Under the pieces are notes generated by a model. The model searched no databases, was not told the origin of the DNA, and was given only the letters and a program-made list of their open reading frames with translations. Position numbers and translations under genes: made by a program. From CAZRCZ01 sp964598765 (GTDB taxonomy: Bacteria > Sumerlaeota > Sumerlaeia > MVZB01 > JAJFLK01): 64,000 bases of DNA. Below, in pieces: positions 26,464-35,825 of the stretch. Position 1 is the stretch's first letter. Each line of letters opens with the position of its first letter. Location of the stretch: positions 1-64,000 of the forward strand of contig CAZRCZ010000004.1 of assembly GCA_964598765.1 (NCBI GenBank), read 5' to 3'.

Positions 26464-27630
26464 TCAGGGCGCGGCTTTTGGCAAATCCAGCGGCGCGTAA
26501 TACGGCTTGCCGTTGAGCGCCTTGAATTTCGCCGTCCAGTTTTTCATCGCGTCCGACGTGAAGGACCAATCTTGGCGATGATAATTCCAGCTGTCGGGAT
26601 TCAAGGTTTGGGCCTGCTTCCAGTATTTCTCGGCGCGGGATGGGTCCCCTTGAAGATGGAAATAGACGCCGAGTTTGAAATTCGCGTCGGCCAGTTGAAG
26701 ATCGGCGTCGCGCGGCGAGACGCGCTTTTTTAATTCCTCGGGCTTCATCGCGTAAATGCTCTTGTCCCCCTTTTCGACCCAATCGCGGAGCGCGGCGACG
26801 TATTGGTCGCCGGGAACTTCCATCGGTCCCAGCTTGATCCGGCCCGAATAAGCGACCTCCCCCGGACGGACGATCTTCCCCTCCTCGTTCACCCATACGC
26901 CCGTCGGCACGTTGACCATCTGATAGAGGGTGCTGATGGTGTGGTATTGGTCAATGAGCGGGGCGAAGGTCGCGTTGGCGCGGGTGTAATACTTCGCCGC
27001 GGCGGCGGCTCCGCCGGAATCCTGCGCGGCGGCGATGATCTCGAAATTTTTTCCCTTTAGCTCGTCATAGACCTTTTGCCAACCCGGCAGGTCCAGACTG
27101 CATCCGCACCATGAAGCCCAAGTGAGGATGAGCACTTTTTTCCCCTTGTAGTCCGCGAGACGGTGGACTTTTCCGTTCACGTCGGGAAGCGCGAAATCGG
27201 GAGCGACGGCCGAGTCGAGCGTGGCCGCGACGGTTTGAGGGATCGGACCGAAGCTCCAGACGCGCTTGTCGGCGTCGGCGACGCAGGCCTCTTTCAGCGT
27301 CCGAGCCAGTTGCGCGACGTTGAACCACGTCTGGCCGTCCCGTTTCGCCAAAAACTCGGCTTCCTTCCCCGGCGGGATCGGAATGCATAGATCGTTCAGG
27401 CACGCCCCTTCGGGTTTGAGTTTGAAGCCATTGATTTTGGTGAGATCGTCCGGCGTGACCCATAATTCCTTGGGATCGGGCAGGGTTCTCTCAATGGTCA
27501 GTGTCTGATCGTGGAAAAGAACGGTCGCCGGTTCGGCTCCGACCGGAGCCACTGTTGCCGACGCGAAACAGAATCCCAGCGAAAGGCGCGCAAGACCGAC
27601 GATTCTTCGGGCAGAACGTGAAAAAAACAT
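26464..27630 (-). CDS. Exported thioredoxin-fold protein with CxC motif
   Basis: 388 residues with an N-terminal signal (LARLSLGFCFASATVAPVGA). An N-terminal region of about 140 residues has ACLNDLCIPI and a copper-amine-like PDPKELWVTPDDL. An AhpC/TSA or ResA-like thioredoxin fold follows: APDFALPDVNGKVHRLADYKGKKVL in part, and the redox motif WASWCGCSLDLPGW. The usual WCxxC is replaced by C-G-C-S, so only a CxC pair is present. The C-terminal 80 residues contain a TPR-like element (GDPSRAEKYWKQAQTLNPDS). The ATG at 27630 has AGGGGAA upstream. Thiol-disulphide exchange in the periplasm is likely but the changed motif leaves it uncertain. Confidence 0.75.
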   Translation of the reverse strand: MFFSRSARRIVGLARLSLGFCFASATVAPVGAEPATVLFHDQTLTIERTLPDPKELWVTPDDLTKINGFKLKPEGACLNDLCIPIPPGKEAEFLAKRDGQTWFNVAQLARTLKEACVADADKRVWSFGPIPQTVAATLDSAVAPDFALPDVNGKVHRLADYKGKKVLILTWASWCGCSLDLPGWQKVYDELKGKNFEIIAAAQDSGGAAAAAKYYTRANATFAPLIDQYHTISTLYQMVNVPTGVWVNEEGKIVRPGEVAYSGRIKLGPMEVPGDQYVAALRDWVEKGDKSIYAMKPEELKKRVSPRDADLQLADANFKLGVYFHLQGDPSRAEKYWKQAQTLNPDSWNYHRQDWSFTSDAMKNWTAKFKALNGKPYYAPLDLPKAAP

Positions 27631-27692
27631 GGTCGATTCCCCTTTGCAGTCAACGAATTTCACTCCAACTCTATTCCCTCTTTTGTGATAGG

Positions 27693-27713
27693 TGCAATGG
27701 GAAAACCATTGCA
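27693..27713. promoter_or_regulatory. Perfect palindrome between divergent genes
   Basis: TGCAATGG (27693-27700) and CCATTGCA (27706-27713) are exact inverted copies around GAAAA. It lies 63 bases from the thioredoxin-like gene start and 86 bases before purA, a position suited to an operator. Confidence 0.4.
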
Positions 27714-27789
27714 TTGCCGCGGCGTCCGCCGATAATCTCTCTGGTTTGCAATGCCGCCCAAGGCCGTCCAAGGCCGCAAAGAAAGGTGA

Positions 27790-29091
<1,302 letters not shown>

Positions 29092-29147
29092 GTGGCAAGG
29101 GCGTTCGGTGCGCGAAGAATCAAAAGCAGGATGCAAACGGCGCAAGC

Positions 29148-29166
29148 CATGGGCGAGACGCCCATG
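29148..29166. repeat. Perfect hairpin CATGGGCG-aga-CGCCCATG
   Basis: Eight-base arms with a three-base loop between the convergent purA and hemB genes. It has the same design as the hairpin at 35618-35636 (GGGCG-n3-CGCCC). No T-run follows. Confidence 0.7.
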
Positions 29167-29172
29167 CCAAGC

Positions 29173-30165
29173 CTAATTTCCCTTGGTGATCCTCCGCGCC
29201 AGACGCGGCGCGAAATAGGTGAGAATGAAATCCGCGCCGGCGCGTTTGATCGCCAGCGTCGTTTCCCAGATCGCGATTTCCTCGTCAATCCAGCCGTTGA
29301 GTCCGGCGGCGCGAATCATCGCGTATTCGCCGGAGACGTGGTAAGCCGCCAGCGGAACGTCAAACTCGCGCCGCAAGGAGGCCAGCACGTCCAAATAAGG
29401 AACGGCGGGTTTGACCATGAGCATGTCGGCTCCCTCCGCCAAATCGAGCCGCGCTTCCTCCAGCGCCTCGCGGGCGTTGGCCGGGTCCATCTGGTGCGAT
29501 TTGCGGTCGCCGAATTTGGGCGCGCCTTGCGCGGCCTCGCGGAAGGGACCATAGAATGCGGAGGCATATTTGACGGCGTAGGAAAGGATCGGCGTGTTGT
29601 GGAATCCCTCGCGGTCGAGCGCGTGACGGATCGTTCCAACCCGGCCGTCCATCATGTCGGACGGGGCGACGACGTCGGCTCCGGCGCGGGCTTGCGAAAG
29701 GGCCGTCCGCGCGAGCAGATCTAGCGTCGGATCGTTGGCGATTTCCCCCTTGGGAGTGACGACGCCGCAATGGCCGTGACTTGTGTATTCGCAGAGACAG
29801 GTATCGGTGATCAGAAGCAGGCGTTCGCCCAAGGCTTCCTTGACGGCGCGCAGGGCGCACTGAACCACGCCGTCCTCGGACCATGCGCCCGACGCCTGAT
29901 CGTCCTTTTTTTCCGGAATGCCGAAAAAAATGACGGCGGGAATTCCGAGGTCGGCGAGATTGCGACATTCCTCGATCGCCTGATCCACAGAAAAATTAAA
30001 CACCCCCGGCATGGAAGAGATTTCTTTGCGGACCTTCTCCCCCGGACAGACAAACAGCGGACAAACCAGATCGTTCAATTCAAGGGTAGTCTCGCGGACC
30101 AAGTCGCGAACCTTGGGCAACATCCGGAGACGCCGGAGACGGCGATGGGGAAAGAGGGAAGTCAT
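29173..30165 (-). CDS. hemB: Delta-aminolevulinic acid dehydratase (porphobilinogen synthase)
   Basis: 330 residues. Condenses two 5-aminolevulinates to porphobilinogen in haem synthesis. [19 protein letters not shown] is the usual N-terminal arm. A cysteine-rich zinc site is present ([14 protein letters not shown]). The Schiff-base lysines are in [16 protein letters not shown] and [10 protein letters not shown], and [13 protein letters not shown] is conserved. It is convergent to purA and 108 bases downstream of the phosphoesterase gene on the same strand. Confidence 0.97.
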   Translation of the reverse strand: MTSLFPHRRLRRLRMLPKVRDLVRETTLELNDLVCPLFVCPGEKVRKEISSMPGVFNFSVDQAIEECRNLADLGIPAVIFFGIPEKKDDQASGAWSEDGVVQCALRAVKEALGERLLLITDTCLCEYTSHGHCGVVTPKGEIANDPTLDLLARTALSQARAGADVVAPSDMMDGRVGTIRHALDREGFHNTPILSYAVKYASAFYGPFREAAQGAPKFGDRKSHQMDPANAREALEEARLDLAEGADMLMVKPAVPYLDVLASLRREFDVPLAAYHVSGEYAMIRAAGLNGWIDEEIAIWETTLAIKRAGADFILTYFAPRLARRITKGN

Positions 30166-30273
30166 GACGATCAGAAATGAAGGCGAAAGGCTAAAGACGA
30201 AGGGCGAAAAACGAAGACCCGCATGATTTCTTTTCGCCGTTCGCCTTTAGCCTTTTGACTTCTTGCCACAATT

Positions 30274-31026
30274 TTACCAGCCATATCCCAGCCGTTCGGC
30301 GAGCTCCTCGGGGAGTTGTTGCTCCAGAATCGCCGCCTGCGCGGCTTCGACTTCATACGGCACGCGGACGAAATGGATGAGATTGGCGTCGAGGTCCACG
30401 TGAACCCAGCACGCCTGCGGATTGCGGTCGCGCGGCTGGCCGACGCTCCCGACGTTGATCAAATACCGGCACTCGGGATTGATGGGGACCGAATAACCTT
30501 CGGGACAGGTGAGGTCCTTGCCGTTTTTCTCGACGATGGCCGGCTGATGCGAATGGCCGATGAAACAGAAGCGTTCCTTGAAAGCGTCAAAACAATTTCG
30601 CGCTTCGCCGAACGTCAGGACGTAGCTCCACGCGGGAGGATCGGAAGGGGAAGCGTGAACAAAATAGTATTCCGGCGGAAGAGCGTAGGTGTAGGGACAT
30701 TCTTTAAGCCACTTGGCGTTTTCCTCGGTCAGGCGCTCGCGGGTCCAATAGACGGCGCGCTTGGCGATTTCATTGAAGAAGGTAATATCCACGATTCCGA
30801 CGGCGGCATGGTCGTGGTTGCCCGCGAGGGTCGGTATGTTGCGCTCGCGCAGGAGGTCCACGCATTCATTGGGCATCGCGCCGTAGCCGACGACGTCCCC
30901 AAGACAAATGATGTTCTTCAATCCCCGTTCATCAATGGCCTTCATCACCGCCGTCAAGGCGTGGAAGTTTCCATGGATGTCGGACAGGACCGCGATTTGT
31001 CGAGGCGAGGAATTATTGGGCGTCAT
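30274..31026 (-). CDS. Calcineurin-like metallophosphoesterase
   Basis: 250 residues. Metal-binding motifs of the family appear in order: LSDIHGNFHAL, CLGDVVGYGAMP, LAGNHDHA, and FIGHSHQPAIV; the last His pair lies in the GHSHQP motif. YLINVGSVGQPRDRN near the end is typical of the YfcE/diadenosine-tetraphosphatase-like branch. Substrate may be a phosphoprotein, nucleotide or diester. The start lies 14 bases inside the end of the FHA gene, so the two are translated together, which hints at phospho-signalling. Confidence 0.9.
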   Translation of the reverse strand: MTPNNSSPRQIAVLSDIHGNFHALTAVMKAIDERGLKNIICLGDVVGYGAMPNECVDLLRERNIPTLAGNHDHAAVGIVDITFFNEIAKRAVYWTRERLTEENAKWLKECPYTYALPPEYYFVHASPSDPPAWSYVLTFGEARNCFDAFKERFCFIGHSHQPAIVEKNGKDLTCPEGYSVPINPECRYLINVGSVGQPRDRNPQACWVHVDLDANLIHFVRVPYEVEAAQAAILEQQLPEELAERLGYGW

Positions 31027-32299
31027 AATCCCGCCCGGTGAGTTGCTTCAACTTTCGCAGGGCCTGTTTGCGAATGACTTGACTGGGATTGGCCAACGCC
31101 TTTTCCCACATGGCAATTTCCTGACGTTGCGCGTCGGTGAATTCGCCTGACGGGGGCGCGGGCGGCGGCGCCGGAGCCACGCTTTCGGAGGGCGCTTCGA
31201 CCGCGACGGGTTCCGCCGGAGGAGGCGCGACCGGAACTGCTTGCTGTTGCGGAGCGGCTTCCGCGGGCGAGCCGGGCATTTCCGATCCATGGCGATCACG
31301 GCGACGCTTTCTTCTGCGTTTCCGGCGCGAGCCATGTTCGGGGGATCCCCCTTGGTCGTGCTCCTCGCCGCTCTCTTCGGCGGCGACGCCGACTTCCTCG
31401 GCCTCTTCTTCGGCTTCGGGTTCCAATTCCTCGGGGGCGGCCTCGACGGGGATCGAAACGGCTTCGGTCATGCCGGAGGTCGCGGCGACTTCGGGAGATC
31501 TTTCTTCGGCCTTTTCGATTACACCCTCGGTTTCCACCGGAAGAATTTCCACTCCTTCTTCCTGAGGTGGCGGTTCCTTGGGAGGTTCGCCCAATTCGAC
31601 GGGGCGGCGGGCGGAACCTTCCACCGGAGCCGCGACGGCTTCGGAGACTTCAAAACGCATGGCAACTTTGGGGCCGAATTGAATTTCGTCGCCGTCTTTC
31701 AGCGTCGTTTCGGTCACGATTTCGCCGTTGACCATCGTGTGACGCCATGATTCCAAATCCTTGATGACGTAGGCGGAACCTTTTCGCCCGATGACGGCGT
31801 GGTGCTTGGAGACGAACCAATCCTGCTGAAGACGGATGTCGTTGTCGGGGGCGCGACCGACGTGGGTCTCGACTTTATTGAGCGTGAAAGACTGGTCCTT
31901 CTGTTTGCCCATCGTCACGCGCAACGTCGCCGCCGGAGCCGCCGCTTGTCCCGTCATCATCGTCTTTTCCTCCATGACGGGAGCCACTTGGACGGCCGGA
32001 GCAGGGGCTTCCTGATTGTAAAAATGGAGTTTGTGCTTGCCGATGGTGATGACGTCCTTGTCCAAAATTTCGGTTTTGGTGACGCGGACGCCGTTGACGT
32101 AAGTCCCGTTGGCGCTGTTGTTGTCCTCGATGATGTAGCGTCCGTCCACTTGTTGAATGGAGGCGTGACGGCGCGAGACGGCCGGGTTCTCGATGGCGAT
32201 GTCGTTGTCCGGCGCGCGACCCACCATTAGGCGCTGATCCTTGTAGAGAAGGTATTTTTGAACGATTCTATCGCCCAGTTTTACGATGATTTCCGGCAT
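31013..32299 (-). CDS. Double-FHA domain protein with acidic low-complexity region
   Basis: 428 residues. Two FHA phosphothreonine-binding domains: the first (about 1-95) has VGRAPDNDIAIENPAVSRRHASI and NSANGTYVNGVRV; the second (about 125-215) has VGRAPDNDIRLQQDWFVSKHHAVI and WRHTMVNGEIV. A long Glu/Pro/Ala-rich region (about 225-390) follows, with a basic KRRRKRRRDRHG patch. The C-terminus has QEIAMWEKALANPSQVIRKQALRKL. Start ATG at 32299 with GGAGG upstream. FHA proteins read Ser/Thr kinase output; no kinase gene is adjacent. The downstream phosphoesterase overlaps it. Confidence 0.85.
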   Translation of the reverse strand: MPEIIVKLGDRIVQKYLLYKDQRLMVGRAPDNDIAIENPAVSRRHASIQQVDGRYIIEDNNSANGTYVNGVRVTKTEILDKDVITIGKHKLHFYNQEAPAPAVQVAPVMEEKTMMTGQAAAPAATLRVTMGKQKDQSFTLNKVETHVGRAPDNDIRLQQDWFVSKHHAVIGRKGSAYVIKDLESWRHTMVNGEIVTETTLKDGDEIQFGPKVAMRFEVSEAVAAPVEGSARRPVELGEPPKEPPPQEEGVEILPVETEGVIEKAEERSPEVAATSGMTEAVSIPVEAAPEELEPEAEEEAEEVGVAAEESGEEHDQGGSPEHGSRRKRRRKRRRDRHGSEMPGSPAEAAPQQQAVPVAPPPAEPVAVEAPSESVAPAPPPAPPSGEFTDAQRQEIAMWEKALANPSQVIRKQALRKLKQLTGRDYDAQ

Positions 32300-32368
32300 G
32301 GCAGAAGTCCTCCGCTTGAAGGTCCGTCAATTCAAGGGACAAGCCTCGTCTCACGAAACAATTTTAGG

Positions 32369-32398
32369 ATTTTACACGACCCCCTGCAAGACTGTCAA
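32369..32398 (-). promoter_or_regulatory. Sigma-70 promoter for the FHA-phosphoesterase operon
   Basis: On the minus strand TTGACA (32398-32393), an 18-base spacer and TAAAAT (32374-32369) form a near-consensus promoter. Transcription would begin about 60 bases before the FHA gene start. Confidence 0.6.
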
Positions 32399-32515
32399 AC
32401 ATCTTTGAGAGATGCGAATTGCCTTATAAATAAAGACTCCGAAAGCGGTCGCAAAAGGGGGTCGTTGACTCATAATTCAGGACACCAAAAAGGGAGGTCG
32501 AAACGATGAGTCGGA

Positions 32516-33076
32516 CTACTTCCCGTTAAAATCCCCGATCTTTCCCGAACGTCCGGGAGGCCAGATGATGTATTTCATCACGCCGGTGATGTTGTCCAAT
32601 TTCACGGGGCCGAAATTCAGGCTGTCGTAGCTGTCATTGCGGTTGTCGCCGAGCACAAAAACGCATTCAGACGGAACCTTCACCTTCACGTCGTCCCAAT
32701 TGATGTGGTTTCCCTTGATGTGTTTGTTGTATTGCTCCTTGCCGTTGACGTAGAGGATGCCCGATTCGATCTTAACCGTGTCATTGCCCGTCGCGATCAC
32801 CCGCTTGATGAGCGGGTCGGCGTCCGGGTTCCCGGGATCGGGGAACGTCACGATGTCGAAGAGTTCCGGAACGGCGCTGGCGTCAATCAGGACGTGGTCG
32901 CCGATTTGGAGGGTCGGCTCCATCGAGCCGGAGGCCACGACGAAGATCGGGATCAGCTTGGTTTTGATCGCCGCCCACAATCCGACCAAGACGATTAGAA
33001 CCAAAAGGCCGACGGCGTGGCGCAGTTTCCGCCGGAATCTTTTTTTCTCCATGTCGGGGTCTTGCGGATTTTCCAT
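32516..33076 (-). CDS. lepB: Signal peptidase I
   Basis: 186 residues. Membrane serine protease that removes Sec signal peptides. One N-terminal membrane helix (about 20-41, AVGLLVLIVLVGLWAAI). The catalytic serine is in VASGSMEPTLQIGDHVLID and the catalytic lysine in PLIKRVIATGND. FVLGDNRNDSYDSLNFGPV is the conserved C-terminal box. It is shorter than enteric LepB, like many single-span bacterial forms. It is separated from the FHA gene by about 215 bases. Confidence 0.95.
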   Translation of the reverse strand: MENPQDPDMEKKRFRRKLRHAVGLLVLIVLVGLWAAIKTKLIPIFVVASGSMEPTLQIGDHVLIDASAVPELFDIVTFPDPGNPDADPLIKRVIATGNDTVKIESGILYVNGKEQYNKHIKGNHINWDDVKVKVPSECVFVLGDNRNDSYDSLNFGPVKLDNITGVMKYIIWPPGRSGKIGDFNGK

Positions 33077-33105
33077 GATGATCCTCTAGGCTTAGATGAA
33101 GCAGA

Positions 33106-33208
33106 AACCGCCAAGACGCCAAGGACGCCGGGAGGAAAAATCCGTTGTCGGATCATGCGGATTCGGAACGAGCGCTTGGGACTTGGCGTTCTTGGCGTCT
33201 TGGCGGTT
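33106..33208. repeat. Inverted repeat, AACCGCCAAGACGCCAAGG family
   Basis: Left arm 33106-33129 and right arm 33185-33208 are 24-base inverted copies with one mismatch, separated by 55 bases. It lies between the divergent lepB and SDR genes. Confidence 0.8.
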
Positions 33209-33313
33209 GGATCTGCGAAGAATTAAATCTTGTTCCATCAAAGTTCCCTTTGCTTTGCCCCCGATTATGATTACCCTTGATCCCGCGCGCAAGGATTTGA
33301 AGAAGGGAAAGCC

Positions 33314-34105
33314 ATGGATTACGGCATCAAGAACAAGGTCGCGTTGGTCGGCGGGGCCAGCCGCGGCATCGGTCGCGCCATCGCCGCGGTGCTGGCGAGG
33401 GAAGGAGGGCGCGTTGCCGTCTGCGCCCGCGATGCCTCGGCCTTGAACGCGACCGCCCAAAAATTGAAGGAAGAAACGGGAGCCGATATTTTCGCCGTCG
33501 TCGCCGATCTCGCCCGCAAAGAGGACGTGGAGCGCGCGTTGGCCGAGACCCGCTCGAGGCTCGGCGAGATCGAGATTCTGATCGCCAACACGGGCGGACC
33601 GCGCCCCGGACGCTTGAGCGATTTGGACGAGAAAGATTGGGACGCCGCCTACGATCTGCTTCTCAAGTCCGCGTTGCGCCTGATACGCGGCGTTCTTCCC
33701 TCGATGCAATCGCGCCGATGGGGACGGATCATCGGGATCACGTCGGTCAGCGTCAGGGAGCCGATTGACAATCTGATTCTTTCCAACATTTTTCGCGTCG
33801 GCGCGACGTCGCTCTACAAAACCGTCGCGCGCGAGGTCGCCAAGGATGGCATCACCGTGAACACGGTCCTCCCCGGCCTGACCGACACCGAGCGTCTCCG
33901 CGCTCTCTACGGGGCGCTGGCCAAATCGAAGGGACTTTCGCTTGAAGAATTCCTCGCGCAAATGGCCGAATCGCTTCCCCTCCGGCGTCTCAACAAACCG
34001 GAGGAATTGGCCGAACTGGTCGGCTTCCTTTGCTCCCAAGCCGCCTCGGGCGTGACCGGTTGCGCCATCGCGGCGGATGGGGGGCAGTTGAGGGGGTTGA
34101 TTTGA
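33314..34105 (+). CDS. SDR-family protein lacking the usual catalytic Tyr and Lys
   Basis: 263 residues. The Rossmann motif is VGGASRGIGRAIAAVL and the NAG-equivalent is ANTGGPRPG. When the conserved ITVNTVLPGLTDT segment is aligned with classical SDRs, the YxxxK positions read Ser and Arg (in LSNIFRVGATSLYK). Ser of the active site is present (ITSVSVRE). Members of this branch are annotated as 3-oxoacyl-ACP-reductase-like, but the changed catalytic residues make that reaction doubtful. The end ..SGVTGCAIAADGGQLRGL is normal. ATG at 33314. It sits alone between a repeat and the WecG-type gene. Confidence 0.85.
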   Translation: MDYGIKNKVALVGGASRGIGRAIAAVLAREGGRVAVCARDASALNATAQKLKEETGADIFAVVADLARKEDVERALAETRSRLGEIEILIANTGGPRPGRLSDLDEKDWDAAYDLLLKSALRLIRGVLPSMQSRRWGRIIGITSVSVREPIDNLILSNIFRVGATSLYKTVAREVAKDGITVNTVLPGLTDTERLRALYGALAKSKGLSLEEFLAQMAESLPLRRLNKPEELAELVGFLCSQAASGVTGCAIAADGGQLRGLI

Positions 34106-34169
34106 GAATACTGTGATCTCGCATGATTCAAAGCGACAAGTTGCCTTCGGCCGCTGAAAGCGCAAGCTG

Positions 34170-34934
34170 TCATCCCCGATCTTTCTCCGATCCAAACCAA
34201 GCCTGTGCCATTACCCGCCAAACAAATTTGGGATTGCCGAGCAAGTAACGTCGCCAAAGCCGGCGCGGTTCAAGCGCGAGGCGGAAGAGCCATTCCAATC
34301 CCATTTTTCGCAACCAGACCGGCGCGCGCGAACGGACTCCGGCGTAATAGACGAACAATCCGCCCACGCACCACCAGATGCGCGGTTTGCCCCGCGCGGA
34401 CCAATCCATGGCATGGCGCTCTTGTCGCGGCGATCCCATGGCGAGGAGAACCAAATCGGGATCCGATTTCTCCAATCCGGCCAGAAGCGCGGGTTCGTCA
34501 CCGATGGTAAAAAAGCCGTGGTGTTTGAAAACGAAATTCAGTCCGGCGATGTTCTTTTCAAAATGCGCGGCGAAGCGGTCCGCCTCGCCGCTTGCGCCGC
34601 CGATAAGGCCGATTTTCAATTTTTCGGTGGCGCATCGCCTCAAGAAAGGCTCGATGAAATCCGCCGCGCTGATCCGCTCGGGAATCGGATGCCCCATGCG
34701 CTTGGTTCCCCACACCACTCCCATCCCGTCGGCGTAGAGGCAATCGAATCGCTTTAGGAGATCGGTAAAATCAGGCGAATCCAAACAGAGGTTGGTCGTC
34801 GCCGCGTTGAGGTAGGCGACGGCTCGCGGCGATTTTCGTTCGCGCGTCTCGGCGATCATCCATTCGATGAAGTCCGCCGTCGCGCAATTCGCCAATCGCT
34901 GACCGAAAAAGGGAACCGTGGGTATCGGAGGCAT
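34170..34934 (-). CDS. WecG/TagA/CpsF family glycosyltransferase
   Basis: About 254 residues. Transfers a sugar from a nucleotide donor (ManNAc or similar) onto a lipid-linked carrier in surface polysaccharide synthesis. Family motifs: AYLNAATTNLCLDSPDF, CLYADGMGVVWGTKRMG, PERISAADFI, IGLIGGASGEADRFA, and LVLLAMGSPRQERHA. The C-terminus EWLFRLALEPRRLWRRYL is the usual membrane-associating end. The frame extends upstream to 35204, but that part is low-quality and includes a dispersed repeat, so the ATG at 34934 is used. Other polysaccharide genes are not adjacent. Confidence 0.9.
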   Translation of the reverse strand: MPPIPTVPFFGQRLANCATADFIEWMIAETRERKSPRAVAYLNAATTNLCLDSPDFTDLLKRFDCLYADGMGVVWGTKRMGHPIPERISAADFIEPFLRRCATEKLKIGLIGGASGEADRFAAHFEKNIAGLNFVFKHHGFFTIGDEPALLAGLEKSDPDLVLLAMGSPRQERHAMDWSARGKPRIWWCVGGLFVYYAGVRSRAPVWLRKMGLEWLFRLALEPRRLWRRYLLGNPKFVWRVMAQAWFGSEKDRG

Positions 34935-35190
34935 GAGAGGCGGGGAGAATTGTCGCTTTCGCGGGGAAGGGAAGTCAATCGTGGCGCTGAAGAAGGGGTG
35001 TTCGCGAATACGGCAGAAAGCGCAAGGACACCAAGCCGCAAGGACGTGATACAGATTGATTGAATATCTCTTTGCGTCCTTGCGTTGGATTCTCCTCCAT
35101 GATCCGCAATCCGCTTGATTTGCCGGTGTCAAGTAATTGAAGATTGAAACTGAGATTTTATTGAGACTTCGAGGAAAACCGCCGACCGCC

Positions 35191-35595
35191 ATGCCTTTTG
35201 ACATTCAATACGAACACGGCGGCGCGGGGGTGATGGTCACCGTCACCGGCAAAGTGGCCTTGGCGGAATTCAAGGCGTGTTTCGACAAGGTGTGGAAAAA
35301 CCCCGACTCGAAGAATCTCCGCTATCACATCATTCGCGGCACGCCCGATTGCCGACTCGATGTTTCTTTCGACGGAGTGCGCGAACTTGGGATGATGGTT
35401 CCCGAAACGCTCCGGCTCAGCCCCAAAGTGCGCAATGCGATCGTGGCCGAAAACAGCTCGTTGATGGGAATCGCGCGGTTCGGGCTGGTGGTGTCGCGCG
35501 TTTGGGCGCCAAATGCGCGCGTGGAGGCTTTTTCGGACCTCCCCAGCGCGCGCAAATGGGTGATGGAACAATGTCCCGATTTGGTTTCGGAGTGA
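35191..35595 (+). CDS. Small STAS/SpoIIAA-like protein
   Basis: 134 residues starting MPFDIQYEHGGAGVMVTVTGKVALAEF. The beta-alpha pattern (strand, VTVTGKVALAEFKACFDKVW, then HIIRGTPDCRLDVSFDGVREL, then AIVAENSSLMGIARF and EAFSDLPSARKWV) resembles SpoIIAA-like proteins. No signal or membrane segment. Function is unknown; such proteins often bind small ligands or partner proteins. The frame is open from 35137, and the ATG at 35191 is chosen from the fold. Confidence 0.55.
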   Translation: MPFDIQYEHGGAGVMVTVTGKVALAEFKACFDKVWKNPDSKNLRYHIIRGTPDCRLDVSFDGVRELGMMVPETLRLSPKVRNAIVAENSSLMGIARFGLVVSRVWAPNARVEAFSDLPSARKWVMEQCPDLVSE

Positions 35596-35617
35596 GAGAC
35601 TTCCTTCATCAACGTGG

Positions 35618-35636
35618 CACGGGCGTATCGCCCGTG
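35618..35636. repeat. Perfect hairpin CACGGGCG-tat-CGCCCGTG
   Basis: Eight-base perfect arms and a three-base loop, 23 bases after the STAS-like gene. Farther on, GGCAAGATGCCTGCCCC at 35680-35697 and the CATCCTGTCCATCCTGCGCATCC string (about 35733-35755) belong to other dispersed repeat families. Confidence 0.7.
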
Positions 35637-35825
35637 ATTTTGTGGCGCAAACATTCGGTTTGAAATCACGAAATTGATAGGCAAGATGCCTGCCCCACGA
35701 TAAACGCTCCTACGCGCGAATTTTAATCTTCAGCATCCTGTCCATCCTGCGCATCCCCGTTTCTGTCCCATCCTCGTTGCGGCAGGGCTTGAGTCTGTCC
35801 TCTCCGCCGATTACTCTTCTCGTCA

